Part shown: positions 1 through 10,492 of the stretch, one piece after another | Layout: the number at the start of each line of letters is the position of its first letter | Numbering within the stretch: position 1 is the first letter of the stretch | DNA from: Cricetomys ansorgei | Lineage: Eukaryota > Chordata > Mammalia > Rodentia > Nesomyidae | Assembly: GCA_026225945.1 (NCBI GenBank) | Contig: JAMJFZ010001258.1 | Location: 12,578,001-12,642,000 of the forward strand | DNA length: 64,000 nucleotides | Direction of reading: 5' to 3' | Notes under the pieces: generated by a model | The model's input: only the letters and a program-made list of their open reading frames with translations | Databases searched by the model: none | What the model was told of the DNA's origin: nothing | Made by a program: the position numbers and the translations under genes

Positions 1-300
1 AACTTGCTCAGGCCTACAAGCTTCTAGGTGGCCCTCCTGTTTCTGCTCCTCTCTCGCCGTAGGAGTGATGGCATTACAGACTGTGCCACGGCAGCCAGCT
101 TTTTTATGTGGGTTCCAGCCATAGACCAAACTCAGGTCATCAGGCTTGAGTGGCCAGCGCCTTTACCCTCTGAGCCATCTACTGGGCCCAGTTTTTAAAT
201 TTTTGAGTCTTATTATGTAGCCAGCTGTCCTCAAACTCTCAATTCTCCTGCCTCAGCTTGCTGAACGCTGGGAGTTTGAGTGCCACTGTGCCCCATTCAC
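1..300 (-). repeat. Degenerate antisense SINE pieces (B2/B3-like then B1-like)
   Basis: About 100-192 resembles the reverse complement of a B2/B3 head: it carries the 'gagccatct' block that mirrors the tRNA-derived A-box side of B2. About 193-300 resembles an antisense B1, with 'tatgtagccag' and 'cctcagcttgctgaacgctggga'-type blocks. Both are heavily diverged, so the family call is tentative. No gene is visible here. Confidence 0.45.
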
Positions 301-379
301 CCTCAACTCTCTTAGGAGGCATAGTATTAGAAACAGAGATAAGGCCCACCTTCCCTTCCCTGCCTGTCCCCAGACAGTG

Positions 380-660
380 GCCATGATTTCACGCCTATGT
401 AAATGTTTGTTTGTTTTTTAATTGTGGCATGACTTGAAAGAAGTTAATTGTACAAATCTTAACCATGCAGACCGATGGATTTTTACATATATAAAAATAC
501 GTATATATTTAGGCATATACATTTCCTAAATAAAATACATTATGTGTCTAGTCCCATCAAGGGCTCCTTTGTCTCACAACTCTTCAAAAATAAAGTTGTC
601 AACATTTTGAAGGTTTTAAAAAACCTAAAGATTTTATGTGAAAATCCCAATTTCTGATTA
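380..660 (-). repeat. Old antisense L1 (L1M-type) fragment, AT-rich
   Basis: The stretch around 425-490 (agttaattgtacaaatct, then a 'gatggatttttacatat' block) resembles the complement strand of ancient mammalian L1 3' regions, where a similar 'gtacaaatctt... gatgaattttcaca' pattern is common. The short frame at 475-657 is AT-rich and has no coding character. The AATAAA-like words at 532 and 588 are expected in such DNA and are not taken as a gene end. Confidence 0.4.
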
Positions 661-1276
661 ACCTTAAAATTTTAGGAACTCTGGCCACAGAGCTTACATC
701 CTAGCACGAGGTCAGGGTAGCACTCCCCATGGCCTGCAAAGCCCGTGGCCCTCTCCCCCGCCATCTCCCTGTGGTGAGGAGAGCCTGCTCCCTTCAGCTG
801 TAGAAGCAGAAAGATGCTCCTGTATTCCAGTCCTTAAATGGTACTACATACATGAAAAGCAAGGAACGAGGGCGGAGTCTGAGGAGAAATGTCCCCTTCC
901 CACCAGCTAGGTGACTTCCGGAGCTGCTGGCCATGCCACACAGTGACCAGGAGCCACATCCTCTAGGCCTCTGACGTCCCACACACTGTCTTAGACCAGA
1001 AGCATGGGCAGCATCTGTAGCCTGTTAGGAAAGCTGCCTCAGTTCCCTCCCAGGCCCATGTTATCGTTTGCTGGGGCCGCCTCACTCGGCCTCGGATTCT
1101 CAGCGGGAATCTCACAGTCCCAGAAACTGAAAGTCCCAGTTTAAGGCTTTTCCTTTGAGAGCTCTCTACTCAGGTTATAAATAGGCATCCTCTCCCTGAT
1201 CCTTCTCACGTGATCCTTCCTCTGAATCTCTTTCTCCCTCCCTCCCTCCCCTCTCTTCCTTTTTCTGTTCTTTAAA
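661..1276. other. Intergenic, no recognisable feature
   Basis: Mixed-composition DNA without a recognisable repeat or exon. A pyrimidine-rich (TCCC)-type tract lies at about 1218-1265. Confidence 0.6.
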
Positions 1277-1403
1277 AAAAAAATTATGTATTTATTGGGG
1301 CCTCATGTACACATCACCATGTATGAGTGGAGGTTGGTTCTCTTTTTCCGCAATGTGGGTCCTGGGAATTGGCAGGTACCCACTGAGCTATCTTGCTGGC
1401 CTA
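1277..1403 (-). repeat. Antisense B2/B3-like SINE fragment
   Basis: Carries the mirror of the SINE head: 'gtgggtcctgggaattg' followed by 'cactgagctatcttgctggcc'. The internal part is diverged. Confidence 0.55.
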
Positions 1404-1412
1404 CTTCTTCTT

Positions 1413-1448
<36 letters not shown>
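1404..1448. repeat. (TTC)n then (TTA)n microsatellite
   Basis: Short TTC repeats run into about ten TTA units, directly between two antisense SINEs; it probably grew from a SINE A-rich tail. The open frames crossing it with poly-Tyr or poly-Ile runs are artefacts of the repeat. Confidence 0.9.
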
Positions 1449-1451
1449 TTC

Positions 1452-1632
1452 AAAGATTTATTTATTTTTTATGTGGCACTTGCCTGCATGTATGTATGTG
1501 TGAAGGTGTCAGATGCCCTGGAACTGGAGTTACAGACAGTTGTGAGCTTCCATGTGGGTGCTGGGAATTGAACCTGGGTCCTCTGGAAGAGCAGTTAACT
1601 GCTCTTAACCGCTGAACCATCTCTCAAGCCTC
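1452..1632 (-). repeat. Antisense B3 SINE
   Basis: Starts with 'aaagatttatttatttt' (complement of the A-rich tail), then 'atgtgggtgctgggaattga' and 'ctcttaaccgctgaaccatc', the complement of the tRNA-like head. Nearly full length. Confidence 0.85.
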
Positions 1633-1798
1633 TCGTTATTTTTTTAAAGGCATGTCTTGCTGATACCCATGCTGTTCTATGTGTATGTACTGTGATACCA
1701 AGCTTCCAGTCCTTTTAAAGAGATAAATCATGATGGATTGGAGCCATATGGTTATGACCCAATTTAACCTTAATTGCTGCTTTAAAGACCCCATTTCA

Positions 1799-1987
1799 GG
1801 CTGGAGGTGTAGCTCAGTTGGTAGATTGCTTGCCTAGGGTGAACGATGCTCTGGGTTCGATTCCTGGGCATGGGTGGCACATGTCTACCATAGCACTCTG
1901 AAGATGGAGGCAGGAAGATCAGGGGCTCAGGGGCTTCTTCAGTTACATGATGAGTTTGACACTAGCCTAGGACACATAAGACCTCCC

Positions 1988-1989
<2 letters not shown>
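1799..1989 (+). repeat. B4-type SINE (ID head fused to B1-like body)
   Basis: The head 'ggaggtgtagctcagttggt' with 'gggttcgattcctgggca' is the ID/tRNA-derived promoter (A and B boxes); the body 'gatggaggcaggaagatcag' is B1-like. It ends in a CA tail. Such fusions are typical of the B4/RSINE1 group. Confidence 0.8.

Positions 1990-2032
<43 letters not shown>
1990..2032. repeat. (CA)n microsatellite
   Basis: About 21 uninterrupted CA units forming the 3' tail of the preceding SINE. Confidence 0.95.
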
Positions 2033-2034
<2 letters not shown>

Positions 2035-2740
2035 GGAAAGAAAAGAAAAGGACTATATTTCCAAACTAGTCACATTCTGAGGTACTGGGAGGTAGATTTT
2101 CAGCTTCTGAATTTTGACAAAACATAGTTTGGCCCATAACACCTACTAAATAGAGATTTCATTCTAGCAGAATCACCAAGGACTTGTGTGTACATTAAGG
2201 CCAGGAAAGCAACTCCCGCATGGACCTTCTCCTGTGGTGGATGTACTTCCTGTGGATGGGTTGGAATGAGAAAGAGGCAGTGATTATGTTTCTCTCCCCC
2301 TTTTCCCCCCACTCCCACGGATCTCATACAGTGAAATACTGTGGAACTAGAGTCAGTCGCCCTTGGAGGTGAGTCCCTGGCTCTTACTGAGGAGCAGGGC
2401 TGCTCTGAGCATTGGGGAATGTGAGCTGGCTGGAGAACTAGGCTAACCACAAGTGTCCGGTCCCTCTTGCGAAAGCAAGGGGGAGTGCATGGCTGTTCTT
2501 AGCAACCAGGGCCCTTTGACCTGGTCACACCAGCAGGCTGCCTCTAGAAAGATGCAAGGCAAGGTTCTGGGGATTTCTAGAACGGGGCCAGGAAGACAGC
2601 ACACTGCATCTTCTCTCTGCGCAATCTCACTTAGCACCTCTGCCTTGGGCCTGATGCTATGGTGACGGTTGCCATAGAGATACTCCTATGCATGATTGAA
2701 GCTAACTCCCAAACTATGCATGCCCATCATATAGCTTAGA
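2033..2740. other. Intergenic, no recognisable feature
   Basis: Non-repetitive to the eye. Overlapping open frames on both strands (2100-2665) show no known domain and no consistent codon bias, so none is called. Confidence 0.6.
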
Positions 2741-2895
2741 CTACATGGTTTTCTTCTATTTCTTTTCAAGACAGGATCTGCAACAGCCCAGCTGAGCTTG
2801 AACTCACTATGTGGTCATGGATGATTTTGAACGTCTGATTCTCTTGCCTCTGCCTCATAAGTGCAGCATTACAAGCATGCCCCACATCTGTTTTA
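2741..2895 (-). repeat. Antisense B1 SINE, diverged
   Basis: 'caagacaggatctg', 'cttgaactcactatgtggtc' and 'tgcctctgcctcataagtgc' match the complement of B1 blocks in order. Confidence 0.7.
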
Positions 2896-2899
2896 TGTG

Positions 2900-3123
2900 G
2901 TGGTGGATGTGGAACACAGGGCTCAGCTGTTAAAAGCTCTGGCTGCTATTACAAAGGACCCAGGTTCTGTTTGCAGCACCCACATGGTGGCTCACAACCA
3001 TCTGTAACTGTAGTTTCAGGGAACCCAATACCTACTGGGCTCCTCAGGCATCAGGAACATATGTGGTGCATATACATGTATGTAAGCAAACACTCAAACA
3101 CATAAAGTAAAAATAAATCTTGC
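2900..3123 (+). repeat. B2/B3 SINE
   Basis: 'cagggctcagctgttaaaag', 'gacccaggttctgtttgcag', 'cacccacatggtggctcaca' and a terminal 'aaaaataaatctt' follow the B2/B3 order from head to A-rich tail. Confidence 0.85.
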
Positions 3124-3520
3124 TGCTGGCCCAAGATCACACTCAGAGAAACCTAGCCAGCTTGTGTGGGGGAGGGGCTGTGCAGGGACTAAATTAGAGC
3201 AGGAAGTTAAAGAGGAAGGGTTTGCATCTGGAACAGCTGGAAATTGAGAAGAAACGTTAAGGAGGGAGAAAGTCCCAGGGTTGGAAATCCCCAAATATGT
3301 GTATAAATTCTCCTCAAATCCTTGACCAACTTCTGAACAGTTCATGTGTTGAGACTTACAGAAATCTAAGCAAAAACAAAACAAATAAACAAACAAAACA
3401 GAGTAAGCAGAAATTTCAGTGTTGTCTGTTACGGGGGAAGAGAAGTTTGAAGTTGAAAGTCTCACTCAGAGTTTTTTGCTGAGAATACGAAAGGGCCACC
3501 ACACTTCAAGAGAAAAGACT
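3124..3520. other. Intergenic, no recognisable feature
   Basis: No repeat or exon recognised, apart from an (A)nC-rich stretch at about 3372-3400. Confidence 0.55.
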
Positions 3521-3523
3521 TCT

Positions 3524-3738
3524 GATGCCGGAGAGCAGGCTTAATGGTTAAAAGCCCTAGCTCCTCTTCCTGAGGTTCAAGTCCCAGCACCGGTATGGTG
3601 CTCACAGCCACCTATAACTCTAATTCTTGAGGATCCAGCAGTCCTTCCTGGTCTCTGCGGACACTGCACACACAGGATGCACAGGCATATATTCAGACAA
3701 TACACCCACACTCATAAAAATTATTTCTTAAGTTTAAA
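3524..3738 (+). repeat. B2/B3 SINE, diverged
   Basis: 'gagcaggcttaatggttaaa' head, 'ggttcaagtcccagcacc' B-box region and 'acactcataaaaatta' tail. Confidence 0.75.
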
Positions 3739-3810
3739 AGACTAGATCCATCCTATACCAACCATCCGACAGCTGTAACATCACTGCCTACTGCAACAAA
3801 ATATTCTTTG

Positions 3811-4010
3811 GGCTGATGAGATGGCTCAGCTGGTAAAGACACTCCCACCAACCCTGACTTCCTGCGTTCATCCCTGGAACCCATATGATGGACACAGAGA
3901 CACCTCCTGAAAGATGTTGTCTACCCTTTACAAGCATGAACCATATAGCATGAGCATTACCCCTCCCGGAAACATGTGCAAAATAAAGGAATGTAAAAAC
4001 AGTTTTAAAA
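3811..4010 (+). repeat. B2/B3 SINE, diverged
   Basis: 'gggctgatgagatggctcag' is the characteristic head; the tail includes 'gtgcaaaataaagg'. Confidence 0.75.
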
Positions 4011-4089
4011 AAGGAAATGCTCCTCAGTGGACAATAATAGAGTCCCGGGTCTGCTTGTCACTCACAATGTTCATTCACAAAAATTGCTA

Positions 4090-4190
4090 GATATGTAGCC
4101 AAGACTGGTGACTCATGCCAGAGGCTAAGGCAGAAGGCTTTGTAAATCAAGGCTATTCAGGGTACATAGCAAGACTCTGTCTCATCCCCT
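4090..4190 (+). repeat. B1-like fragment
   Basis: 'agactggtgactcatgccag', 'gaggctaaggcaga' and 'agcaagactctgtctca' follow the B1 order with a central deletion. Confidence 0.55.
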
Positions 4191-4344
4191 AACCCCAATT
4201 CAATGTGTGAAGAAAAGAAAAATGTGACCCCATAATACAGAGATAGGAAGTACTAGCCAGCAGAACAACTGAGATGCCAGGATTGGCAAGTCTTTGGAAC
4301 ATGTATTGGTTGAAGAAGTTTGAGAGAGATCTAGAAACTGTTTT

Positions 4345-4556
4345 AGAAGAAAGAAGAAGAGGAAGAGGAAGAGGAAGGAGAAGAAGGAGGAGCAGGAGGA
4401 GGAGGAGGAGGAGGAGGAGGAGGAGGAGGAAGGAGAAGGAGGAGGAGGAGGAAGGAGAAGGAAGAGGAGGAGGGAGAGGAGCAGGAGGAGGAGGAGGAGG
4501 AGGAAGAGGAGCAGGAGGAGGAGGAGGAAGAGGAGAGGAGGAAAAAGAAGAGAAAA
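4345..4556. repeat. Polypurine tract (GAA/GGA/GAGG)n
   Basis: About 210 bp almost entirely purine on this strand, built from AAG, AGG and GGA units and interrupted by a few single C bases in the recurring motif GAGCAGG. Open frames with poly-Arg/Glu/Gly (+) or poly-Ser/Leu/Pro (-) across it are artefacts. Such tracts can form intramolecular triplexes under supercoiling (general knowledge; not shown here). Confidence 0.95.
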
Positions 4557-4624
4557 CAAAAACAAACAAGCAAACAAAAAGCCGGTAAAGCAGCGCCCAA
4601 GAGGTAGAAGCAATGAGAAAATTC

Positions 4625-4690
4625 AAGGTCACCCTCAGGTACTAGTGAGTTCAAGGCCAGCCTGGGCTACATGAGACCATATTTTTTAAA
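4625..4690 (+). repeat. B1 fragment (3' half)
   Basis: 'gtgagttcaaggccagcctg' then 'ggctacatgagacc' is B1 body sequence. It abuts the polypurine tract. Confidence 0.7.
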
Positions 4691-4984
4691 AAATTAAAAC
4701 CTAAAAAAGAACTAGAACTGAAAACACAGTATCTGTAACATCCGCACTCCCTGTACAACTGTCCCTCCACCGGTGGGAAACGGTAGGAGGTCTTTCCCTG
4801 TAATAATTACTTTAATTATTTCGCGGTTTCTTACTTTAACTGGGGCAACTCCATAACCCAAACCACAGAGAGGGACAGAGAAGAACTGGCTTAGAATTGA
4901 CCGTCCCTGGGGATTCGGGTGGCAGGACGATGTCTTTCTCACCTGTTCTTCCTTTGCGGATTGGCAGTGCCTTCTCACTGTGTC

Positions 4985-5372
4985 TTAGGGTAACTATCGG
5001 TGTGATGAAACACCAGGACCAAAAGTAACTCGGGGAGGAAAGGGTTTATTTGGCTTACACTTCCACATCACAGTCTGTCACTGAAGGGAGTCAGGGCAGG
5101 AACTCAAGCAGGGCAGGAACCTGGAAGAGGGCTGATACAGAGGCCATGGAGGGGTGCTGCTTGCTCCTCAAGGCTTGCTCAGCTGCTTTCTTATAGAACC
5201 CAGGACCACCATCCCAGGGCTAGCCCTACTCACAATGGGCTGGGTCCTTTGACATTAATTACTAATTAAGAAAATGCTCTATATGCTTGACTACAGCCCG
5301 ATCTTATTGTGGTTCCTATCTCTCAAGTGACTCTAGCCTGTGTCAAGTTGATGTAAAACTAGCCAGCACACG
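4985..5372 (-). repeat. Rodent dispersed repeat of about 390 bp (Lx/L1-3'-like), copy 1
   Basis: Recognised by 'gatgaaacaccaggaccaaa', 'ggcaggaactcaagcagggc', 'ccatggaggggtgctgctt' and the end block 'tgtcaagttgatgtaaaact'. The same blocks recur at 17420-17815 and, inverted, at 41729-42122. The strand is set by the copy whose polyadenylation-like word AATAAA reads forward. I believe it is the 3' part of a rodent L1 (Lx) lineage, but the family name is not certain. Confidence 0.7.
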
Positions 5373-6050
5373 CTGGGAACAGGAACTCAGGTGTGATAAG
5401 AGACCTGGCTGGAAACAGCTGTGCCTCTGTCCTCACAGCTCTTTCTTCCCACAGCACCGGCCAAAAAGTCCTAAGGATGGAGTCTTGTCAGCCCAATGCA
5501 AGTTACAGTGTTCATCAACCAGCCACCACGGCAGTGGTGAAGGTGTTATCAGCGGCTAGGATTAGACGTCTAACCCCAAGCAACCACTGTGGTCGGGGAG
5601 GCAGTTCTCACTGGGTGAAGGAAACAGTTTTGCAAGAGCAAGAACATACATGTGGTAAGTGAGAGAAGTATTGTTAGCAGACCAGATACTTCAGTTTGCT
5701 GGGCCTTTACAAGCTGGGCGTGGCTCCTTCTACACCAGCCCCAGGGTGTGATTCGGATCAGGCAGTGATATCGATGGGTATGATTTTGTGGTAACGTAAA
5801 GTAAAGCAGTGTAGGGACATGGGGAAGTGAGGTGGAGAAAGGAGAAAGCCAATGAGATTGTGCCGATGAGAGGTTTGCACTTGGTAAGTGAGGCCCAATC
5901 CCACTGGGACTCTCAAAGACACAATGTAGAATATACTCGCCTCACAGTTGTCCTACCGAGGGTCAAAGAAGTTGGAAAACGCATCCACCGGCTCCAGCCT
6001 CTCACTCGTGGGGTGCTTCTAAGGGCCTTAGCTTCCAGAGAAAACTCTCC
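5373..6050. other. Intergenic, no recognisable feature
   Basis: No known repeat or exon seen. Open frames at 5287-5662 run in part across the preceding repeat and are not gene-like. Confidence 0.55.
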
Positions 6051-6054
6051 CAAA

Positions 6055-6157
6055 CAAGGACTTGTTTTATTTCTGGACCACGTGGGTACTGGGAAATGAA
6101 CCCAGACCTTCTGCAAGAGCAGTGCCCTTAACCACCGAGCCATCTCTCTGATCCCAC
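6055..6157 (-). repeat. Antisense B2 head fragment
   Basis: 'gtgggtactgggaaatgaac' and 'gcccttaaccaccgagccat' are the complement of the B2 tRNA-derived head. Confidence 0.8.
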
Positions 6158-6565
6158 ATCCTCCACTGTGTAAGGAAAGTCCACAGTCCACCGAAGCTGC
6201 AGGCCTCTGGGTGAGCTGAGGGGAAACGGGCAATGCCTGGTGCTCATCCGGTAATCTCTTTGTGTAAACAGGACTCCGCTGCATGTTGTTCTGTAAAGAC
6301 TCAGTATTCAAAGCCCAACATACCTAAACGCGTCATGATTCCACATGAGGACACATCGGCCACCACGGAGCTGGTGCACTCGAGAGCTGCACTCACGGTC
6401 CTGCCAGAGCTGGCCTGGATGTCATACTCTTCATGGAGGCGCTCGCCTGCTCCTGTAGCTATGGGATGTGTCTGCCGGAAGAGCTAAGGTCTATTAATGT
6501 CGTGTCTTCTTCAAGTGAACTTAGAGAACTACCCTTCACTGATGAAAACTGAGTCATTTAAAGAA
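6158..6565. other. Intergenic, no recognisable feature
   Basis: The 6233-6487 open frame carries no recognisable domain. Nothing else seen. Confidence 0.55.
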
Positions 6566-6569
6566 GAAA

Positions 6570-6690
6570 ATGTAGCAGGACACAGCACACATTGGCTATC
6601 TCAATACTTGAGAGACGAGGACCAGAGAGTCAGGAGTTCAAGGCCAACCTTAGCTACATGACAAATTCAAGGACAACTGGTGTATATGAG

Positions 6691-6727
<37 letters not shown>
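6570..6727 (+). repeat. B1-like SINE with (AC)n tail
   Basis: 'gtcaggagttcaaggccaac' and 'cttagctacatgaca' are B1-like; the tail becomes about 17 AC units at 6693-6727. Confidence 0.7.
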
Positions 6728-6730
<3 letters not shown>

Positions 6731-7345
6731 GTAAATAAGGCAACTAAAGAAAAAGAAATTTTGATGGAGTGTAGTGTCTCTCAGCAATACCCTACCCCAG
6801 GCAGATTCTCCCAAGTACCAGCCTCGCTGTCAATGGCTGACGAAGCAATGTGTCGAAAATGTTTCTGTGACAACAGGAGAGAAGGATAATATTTGATTGT
6901 TTGGATAAATCATTTTTATGGTAATAAAAATTGCCCAGGTCCTTAGAGTTGCATGCAGCGGATTCTGCGCAGGCACTCTGTGGATCCCGCTGAGTCGCAG
7001 TGCCACGCTGACACCATGGAAACAACACGGTCTGCCTCCACCAGGGAAGGGGAATCGCTTGATGTTTTTGAAAACAACAAATGCAAAGAAGGCTGGTGAA
7101 GAAAGTGTCCTCCTCTCAGTGCTGCTTTTGCATAAGATGCTGCACAGGAAGGCGAGTTCACCATTCGGGGGAAGCCTGGAGACCCTGGGCTGTAAGAGAG
7201 GGTCCATTCCTCACGGGGCAGCAGGAGCGCTGAATGAGCACGAAGAGATGCAGGAACCACCACGTGGTAACTCAGCCCAGAGAGGAATTTGCAGGTGCCA
7301 AATTTCACCAGAAACTCAAGTTTCCAGAGGGCAGGGGTCTAGTCT
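6728..7345. other. Intergenic, no recognisable feature
   Basis: Overlapping frames on both strands (6830-7355) coexist and none shows a domain. A mild CpG enrichment at 6945-7030 is noted without interpretation. Confidence 0.5.
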
Positions 7346-7349
7346 ACCC

Positions 7350-7440
7350 CTTTGAGACAGTCTCATGATATAACTCTGGCTGACCTGGAAGTCACTGCGT
7401 AGACCAGGCTGGCCTCAAACTCACAGAGATCTGCCTGGTC
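7350..7440 (-). repeat. Antisense B1 fragment
   Basis: 'gtagaccaggctggcctcaa' followed by 'actcacagagatctgcctg' is the complement of the B1 core. Confidence 0.85.
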
Positions 7441-7678
7441 TGTCTTTTTGTTTGTTCATTTTTATTGGATATATTCATTATATTTTATGTGCATGCATGT
7501 ATGTGCACCATGTGTGTACTTGGTCCTTATGAAAGTCAGAAGAGGGAGTCACATCCCCTGGAACTGGCTTTATGGATGGTTGTGAGCCACCAGGTGGGTG
7601 CTGGAGATTGAACCCAGATCCTCTGCAGGAGCAACCAGTGCTCTTAACTGCTGGCACTATCTTATCTCTTCAGCCCCT
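7441..7678 (-). repeat. Antisense B3 SINE
   Basis: 'gaagagggagtcacatcccc', 'tggttgtgagccaccaggtg' and 'gtgctggagattgaacccag' follow antisense B3 order; directly adjoins the preceding B1 piece. Confidence 0.85.
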
Positions 7679-7828
7679 GCTCTGCCTTCAATCTGCTGGG
7701 CTGGGATTGTGGCTTTTGATTCAGTGAACAAACCCAGTCACTACAGTTAAGCACAATCTTCACTGTTTGCACTAAGCAGCTGCCTATCACTGTGGCAGAA
7801 TGCCTGAAAGAAACTGTTTTAAAGGCAG

Positions 7829-8012
7829 AAAGGGAGCCAGCAGCATGACTCAGTGCAGAAGGGCACTTGCCACCAAACCTGGCACCTGCGTTCAATCCCC
7901 AGGAGTTCAGTCCCCAGGAGCCACGCCGTAGAGGGAGAGAGCCAGCTCCTGAACGCTGTTCCCCTAAGTAGCCTTCCACATGCATACACACACACTCATA
8001 AATAAATATGTG
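7829..8012 (+). repeat. B2/B3 SINE
   Basis: 'agcagcatgactcagtgcag' head, 'gcgttcaatccccaggagtt' and a 'cactcataaataaata' tail. Confidence 0.75.
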
Positions 8013-8029
8013 AGTGCAATTAACAAAAA

Positions 8030-8440
8030 GGAAGGGGGGAAGGTTTATTTTGGCTCACAGTTTCAGAGCTTTCAGCCGACAATCACATGGCTCTCTTATT
8101 TCAGGGCTGAGTTGAGGTGGTAGTGTCGTGGTGGAAGGAAATGGTAGAGAAAGCTTGTCTTGTGTCAGTCAGGAAGCAGGCAGAGACCAAGGAAGGGCAC
8201 AGGGACAACATATGGCCCTCAAAGCTGTGTCTGCCTGATCTGTGCCAACCCATCAGGCCTGTCTCCTAGGTTTTCCACCACCTCCCAGTGTCACATTCAA
8301 ATACAAATTAACCAGAGCTCAGGGAGCCGCTGACCTGACCTGTCCCAAAAGCCCCACCCCTTAACACTGGTGCATCCAGGACCAAGCCTTCAACACTTGA
8401 GTCTTTGGGGGACATTTCAGACTCAGGCCATAATACCACT
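8030..8440. repeat. Ancient mammalian interspersed repeat, class uncertain
   Basis: The order 'ggtttattttggctcacagt', 'tggtggaaggaaatgg', 'gtcacattcaaatacaaatt' and 'gggggacatttcagactcag' resembles a common old mammalian repeat (L1M or MaLR type). I cannot name the family. Confidence 0.4.
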
Positions 8441-8884
8441 CAACAAAAACAGAACGCATGGTTCTTATCTCAGGAAATAATAGCAATGACAACGTTTGCC
8501 ACGGATTCGCCATGTGCCTGTACCATGCTGGCCATCTTACACGATTACCTCATGATCACCTGTCAATGACATCTTAAGTAAACGTTGTCTCTGTTTTATA
8601 GATCGGAGCAGGACTCACAGAATAATGATGACGCCCGCATCGGATCAAGACACTTGGGTTGCGGAGCCTGCATCCCTCCATATTGCCCTCCTCTGCCCTT
8701 CTGCATTCAGAAAAGCTGTCAGGAGGACATTTTGAAACACTTTGGAACATTGGAAAAATATAGTGTTGATGTTCAAATGGTGAGATAGTGACGCCTGCTT
8801 CTCGCAGGGCTGCACTGTGACCACGCAGCAAGTGTCCGCGCTGTCAAGAAGTGAGCGTAAAAAAAAAGTACGGGTTGGGGGCAG
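8441..8884. other. Intergenic, no recognisable feature
   Basis: Two overlapping opposite-strand frames at 8574-8831 exclude neither strand; no domain. 'atctcatgatcacctgt'-type low-copy sequence otherwise. Confidence 0.5.
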
Positions 8885-9042
8885 AGAGCTGGGTGGTGAT
8901 GGCTCATGCCTTTAACCCTAGCACTTGGGAGGCAGAGGCAGGCGGATCTCTGTAAATTCCAGGCTAGCCTGGTCTACATAGTGAGTTCCAGGACAGCCAG
9001 AGCTACAACAGAAAAATCCTGCCTCAAAAAAAAAAAAAAAAT
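8885..9042 (+). repeat. B1 SINE, near full length with poly(A) tail
   Basis: 'gctgggtggtgatggctcat', 'cacttgggaggcagaggcag', 'gcggatctctgtaaattcca' and a 16-A tail at about 9027-9042. Confidence 0.92.
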
Positions 9043-9425
9043 AGGCAAGTGTCCCAGGTGTGCCGTGGTCGCACCTCAGACAGTCTTCACAGTGTGGGGT
9101 TTCCAGTTTAGGGATAATTGTAAGAATCTGAGCACTGAGGCCTAGGATTAGCTTCTAACTCTTCAGAACTGAAATACTGCTCTGGCCATTTCCCAGGAGA
9201 AAAGAAATACTACAGGAAGCTACCCTCAGTCATACCGTTGGCTAAATATTTCTTTACCTTAAGTGAATTCAATTTAAAATTGAATGTTCCCACTAAAATT
9301 TTTATAAACCTGAGCAGGCTGAAGTTATACAGCAGGGCTGACATTCAGTTATACTAACTTAATATACTAAAGCATTGGAACAAAATCAAAACTAAGTCTG
9401 GACTCTATATAAAATAAAAGTAGTA
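9043..9425. other. Intergenic, AT-rich, no recognisable feature
   Basis: No repeat recognised with confidence; AT-rich around 9240-9425. Confidence 0.5.
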
Positions 9426-9426
9426 A

Positions 9427-9600
9427 TGATGCTGTTTGTGATAGAGCACGCCTTTAGTCCCGGCACTCAGGAAGTGGAGGCAGGTGGAGCTCTGTGAGTT
9501 TGCATTCAGCCTGGTCTACTTAGCAAGTTCTAGGACAGTCATGGCTACATAGAACCAAAAACACCAAATAATTATAATCAAACGAACAAATAAAAAATAA
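9427..9600 (+). repeat. B1 SINE
   Basis: 'cacgcctttagtcccggcac', 'tctgtgagtttgcattcagc' and 'tggctacatagaaccaaaaa' follow the B1 order; A-rich tail to 9600. Confidence 0.85.
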
Positions 9601-9604
9601 AGAA

Positions 9605-9768
9605 CAGTAATTGGATCAATAAGATGGCCCAATATGTAGAAGAGCTTGTCGCCTGAGTTCAGTCTCCAGGACCCATAAGAGACAGGAGAGAACTGACTCC
9701 TGAAAATTATCCTCTAATGCCCACACATTCTCATACCCATATAGACATGATAATAAATAAATTATATC
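9605..9768 (+). repeat. B2/B3-like SINE, diverged
   Basis: 'gagttcagtctccaggaccc', 'gagagaactgactcctgaaa' and a tail of 'gataataaataaatt' match B2/B3 body and tail. Confidence 0.7.
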
Positions 9769-9821
9769 AAAATTCAAATGTGTAATTTTGCAAGATATAC
9801 GACACATTAAAGATCTAAAGT

Positions 9822-9878
9822 GTTGGAGATATAGCTCAGTGGTAGATTATTTGCATAGCATATGCAAGGCTCCTAAAA
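9822..9878 (+). repeat. ID-type SINE head
   Basis: 'gttggagatatagctcagtg' followed by 'gtagattatttgcatagcat' is the ID core derived from tRNA-Ala. Its tail has become the CA array that follows. Confidence 0.8.
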
Positions 9879-10338
9879 ACACACACACATACACACATAC
9901 ACACACATACACACACACATACACACATGCACACATATACACACACAGCACACACACACACACACATACATACACACCACACAGCACACACACACACACA
10001 CACACACATACACACACACACACACATACATATACACATATACACACATACACACAGCACACACACACACACCACACAGCACACACACACACATACACAT
10101 ACATACACACATATACACACATACACACACATATACACACATACCACACAGCACACACACACACATACACATACATATACACACATACATTTACACATAC
10201 ATACACACACATACACACATATACACACACCACACAGCACACACCTACACACACATACACTCACACACATACACACATATATACACATACACATACACAC
10301 ACACATACACATACACACATATACACTCATACACACAA
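9879..10338. repeat. Long compound (CA)n / (TACACA)n microsatellite
   Basis: About 460 bp of ACACAT, ACAC and CACCACACAGCAC motifs. The block CCACACAGCACAC recurs about six times, which indicates higher-order duplication within the array. Open frames of poly-His/Thr or poly-Cys/Val across it are artefacts. Confidence 0.97.
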
Positions 10339-10349
10339 ACTGCCTGATT

Positions 10350-10492
10350 TGTGTTGCTGCTTGTTTGTTTGCTTGCTTTGAGGCAAGGGTTCACTATCTG
10401 TCCCAGGCTGGTTTCAAACTCTCTGATCCTTCTGTCTCTGTACCAAAGTTCTGGTGGGATTATAGGCTTGTGCAACCATACCTAACAGATAG
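10350..10492 (-). repeat. Antisense B1-like SINE
   Basis: 'ctgtcccaggctggtttcaa' and 'gtgggattataggcttgtgc' are complement-of-B1 blocks. Confidence 0.7.

Noticed and set aside
1..660. 3' end of the neighbouring upstream gene (Stn1 in mammals)
   Set aside because: The neighbour is expected somewhere upstream from known gene order, but no exon or conserved 3' UTR was recognised; AATAAA words here sit in AT-rich repeat DNA.
1799..1870. Possible tRNA gene (A and B boxes)
   Set aside because: The A/B boxes belong to ID/B4 SINE heads, which derive from tRNA; no cloverleaf or terminator is complete. The same applies at 9822, 11214, 25210 and 60019.
4189..4654. Open frames with poly-Ser/Leu/Pro or poly-Arg/Glu
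   Set aside because: They are translations of the polypurine tract and have no non-repetitive domain.
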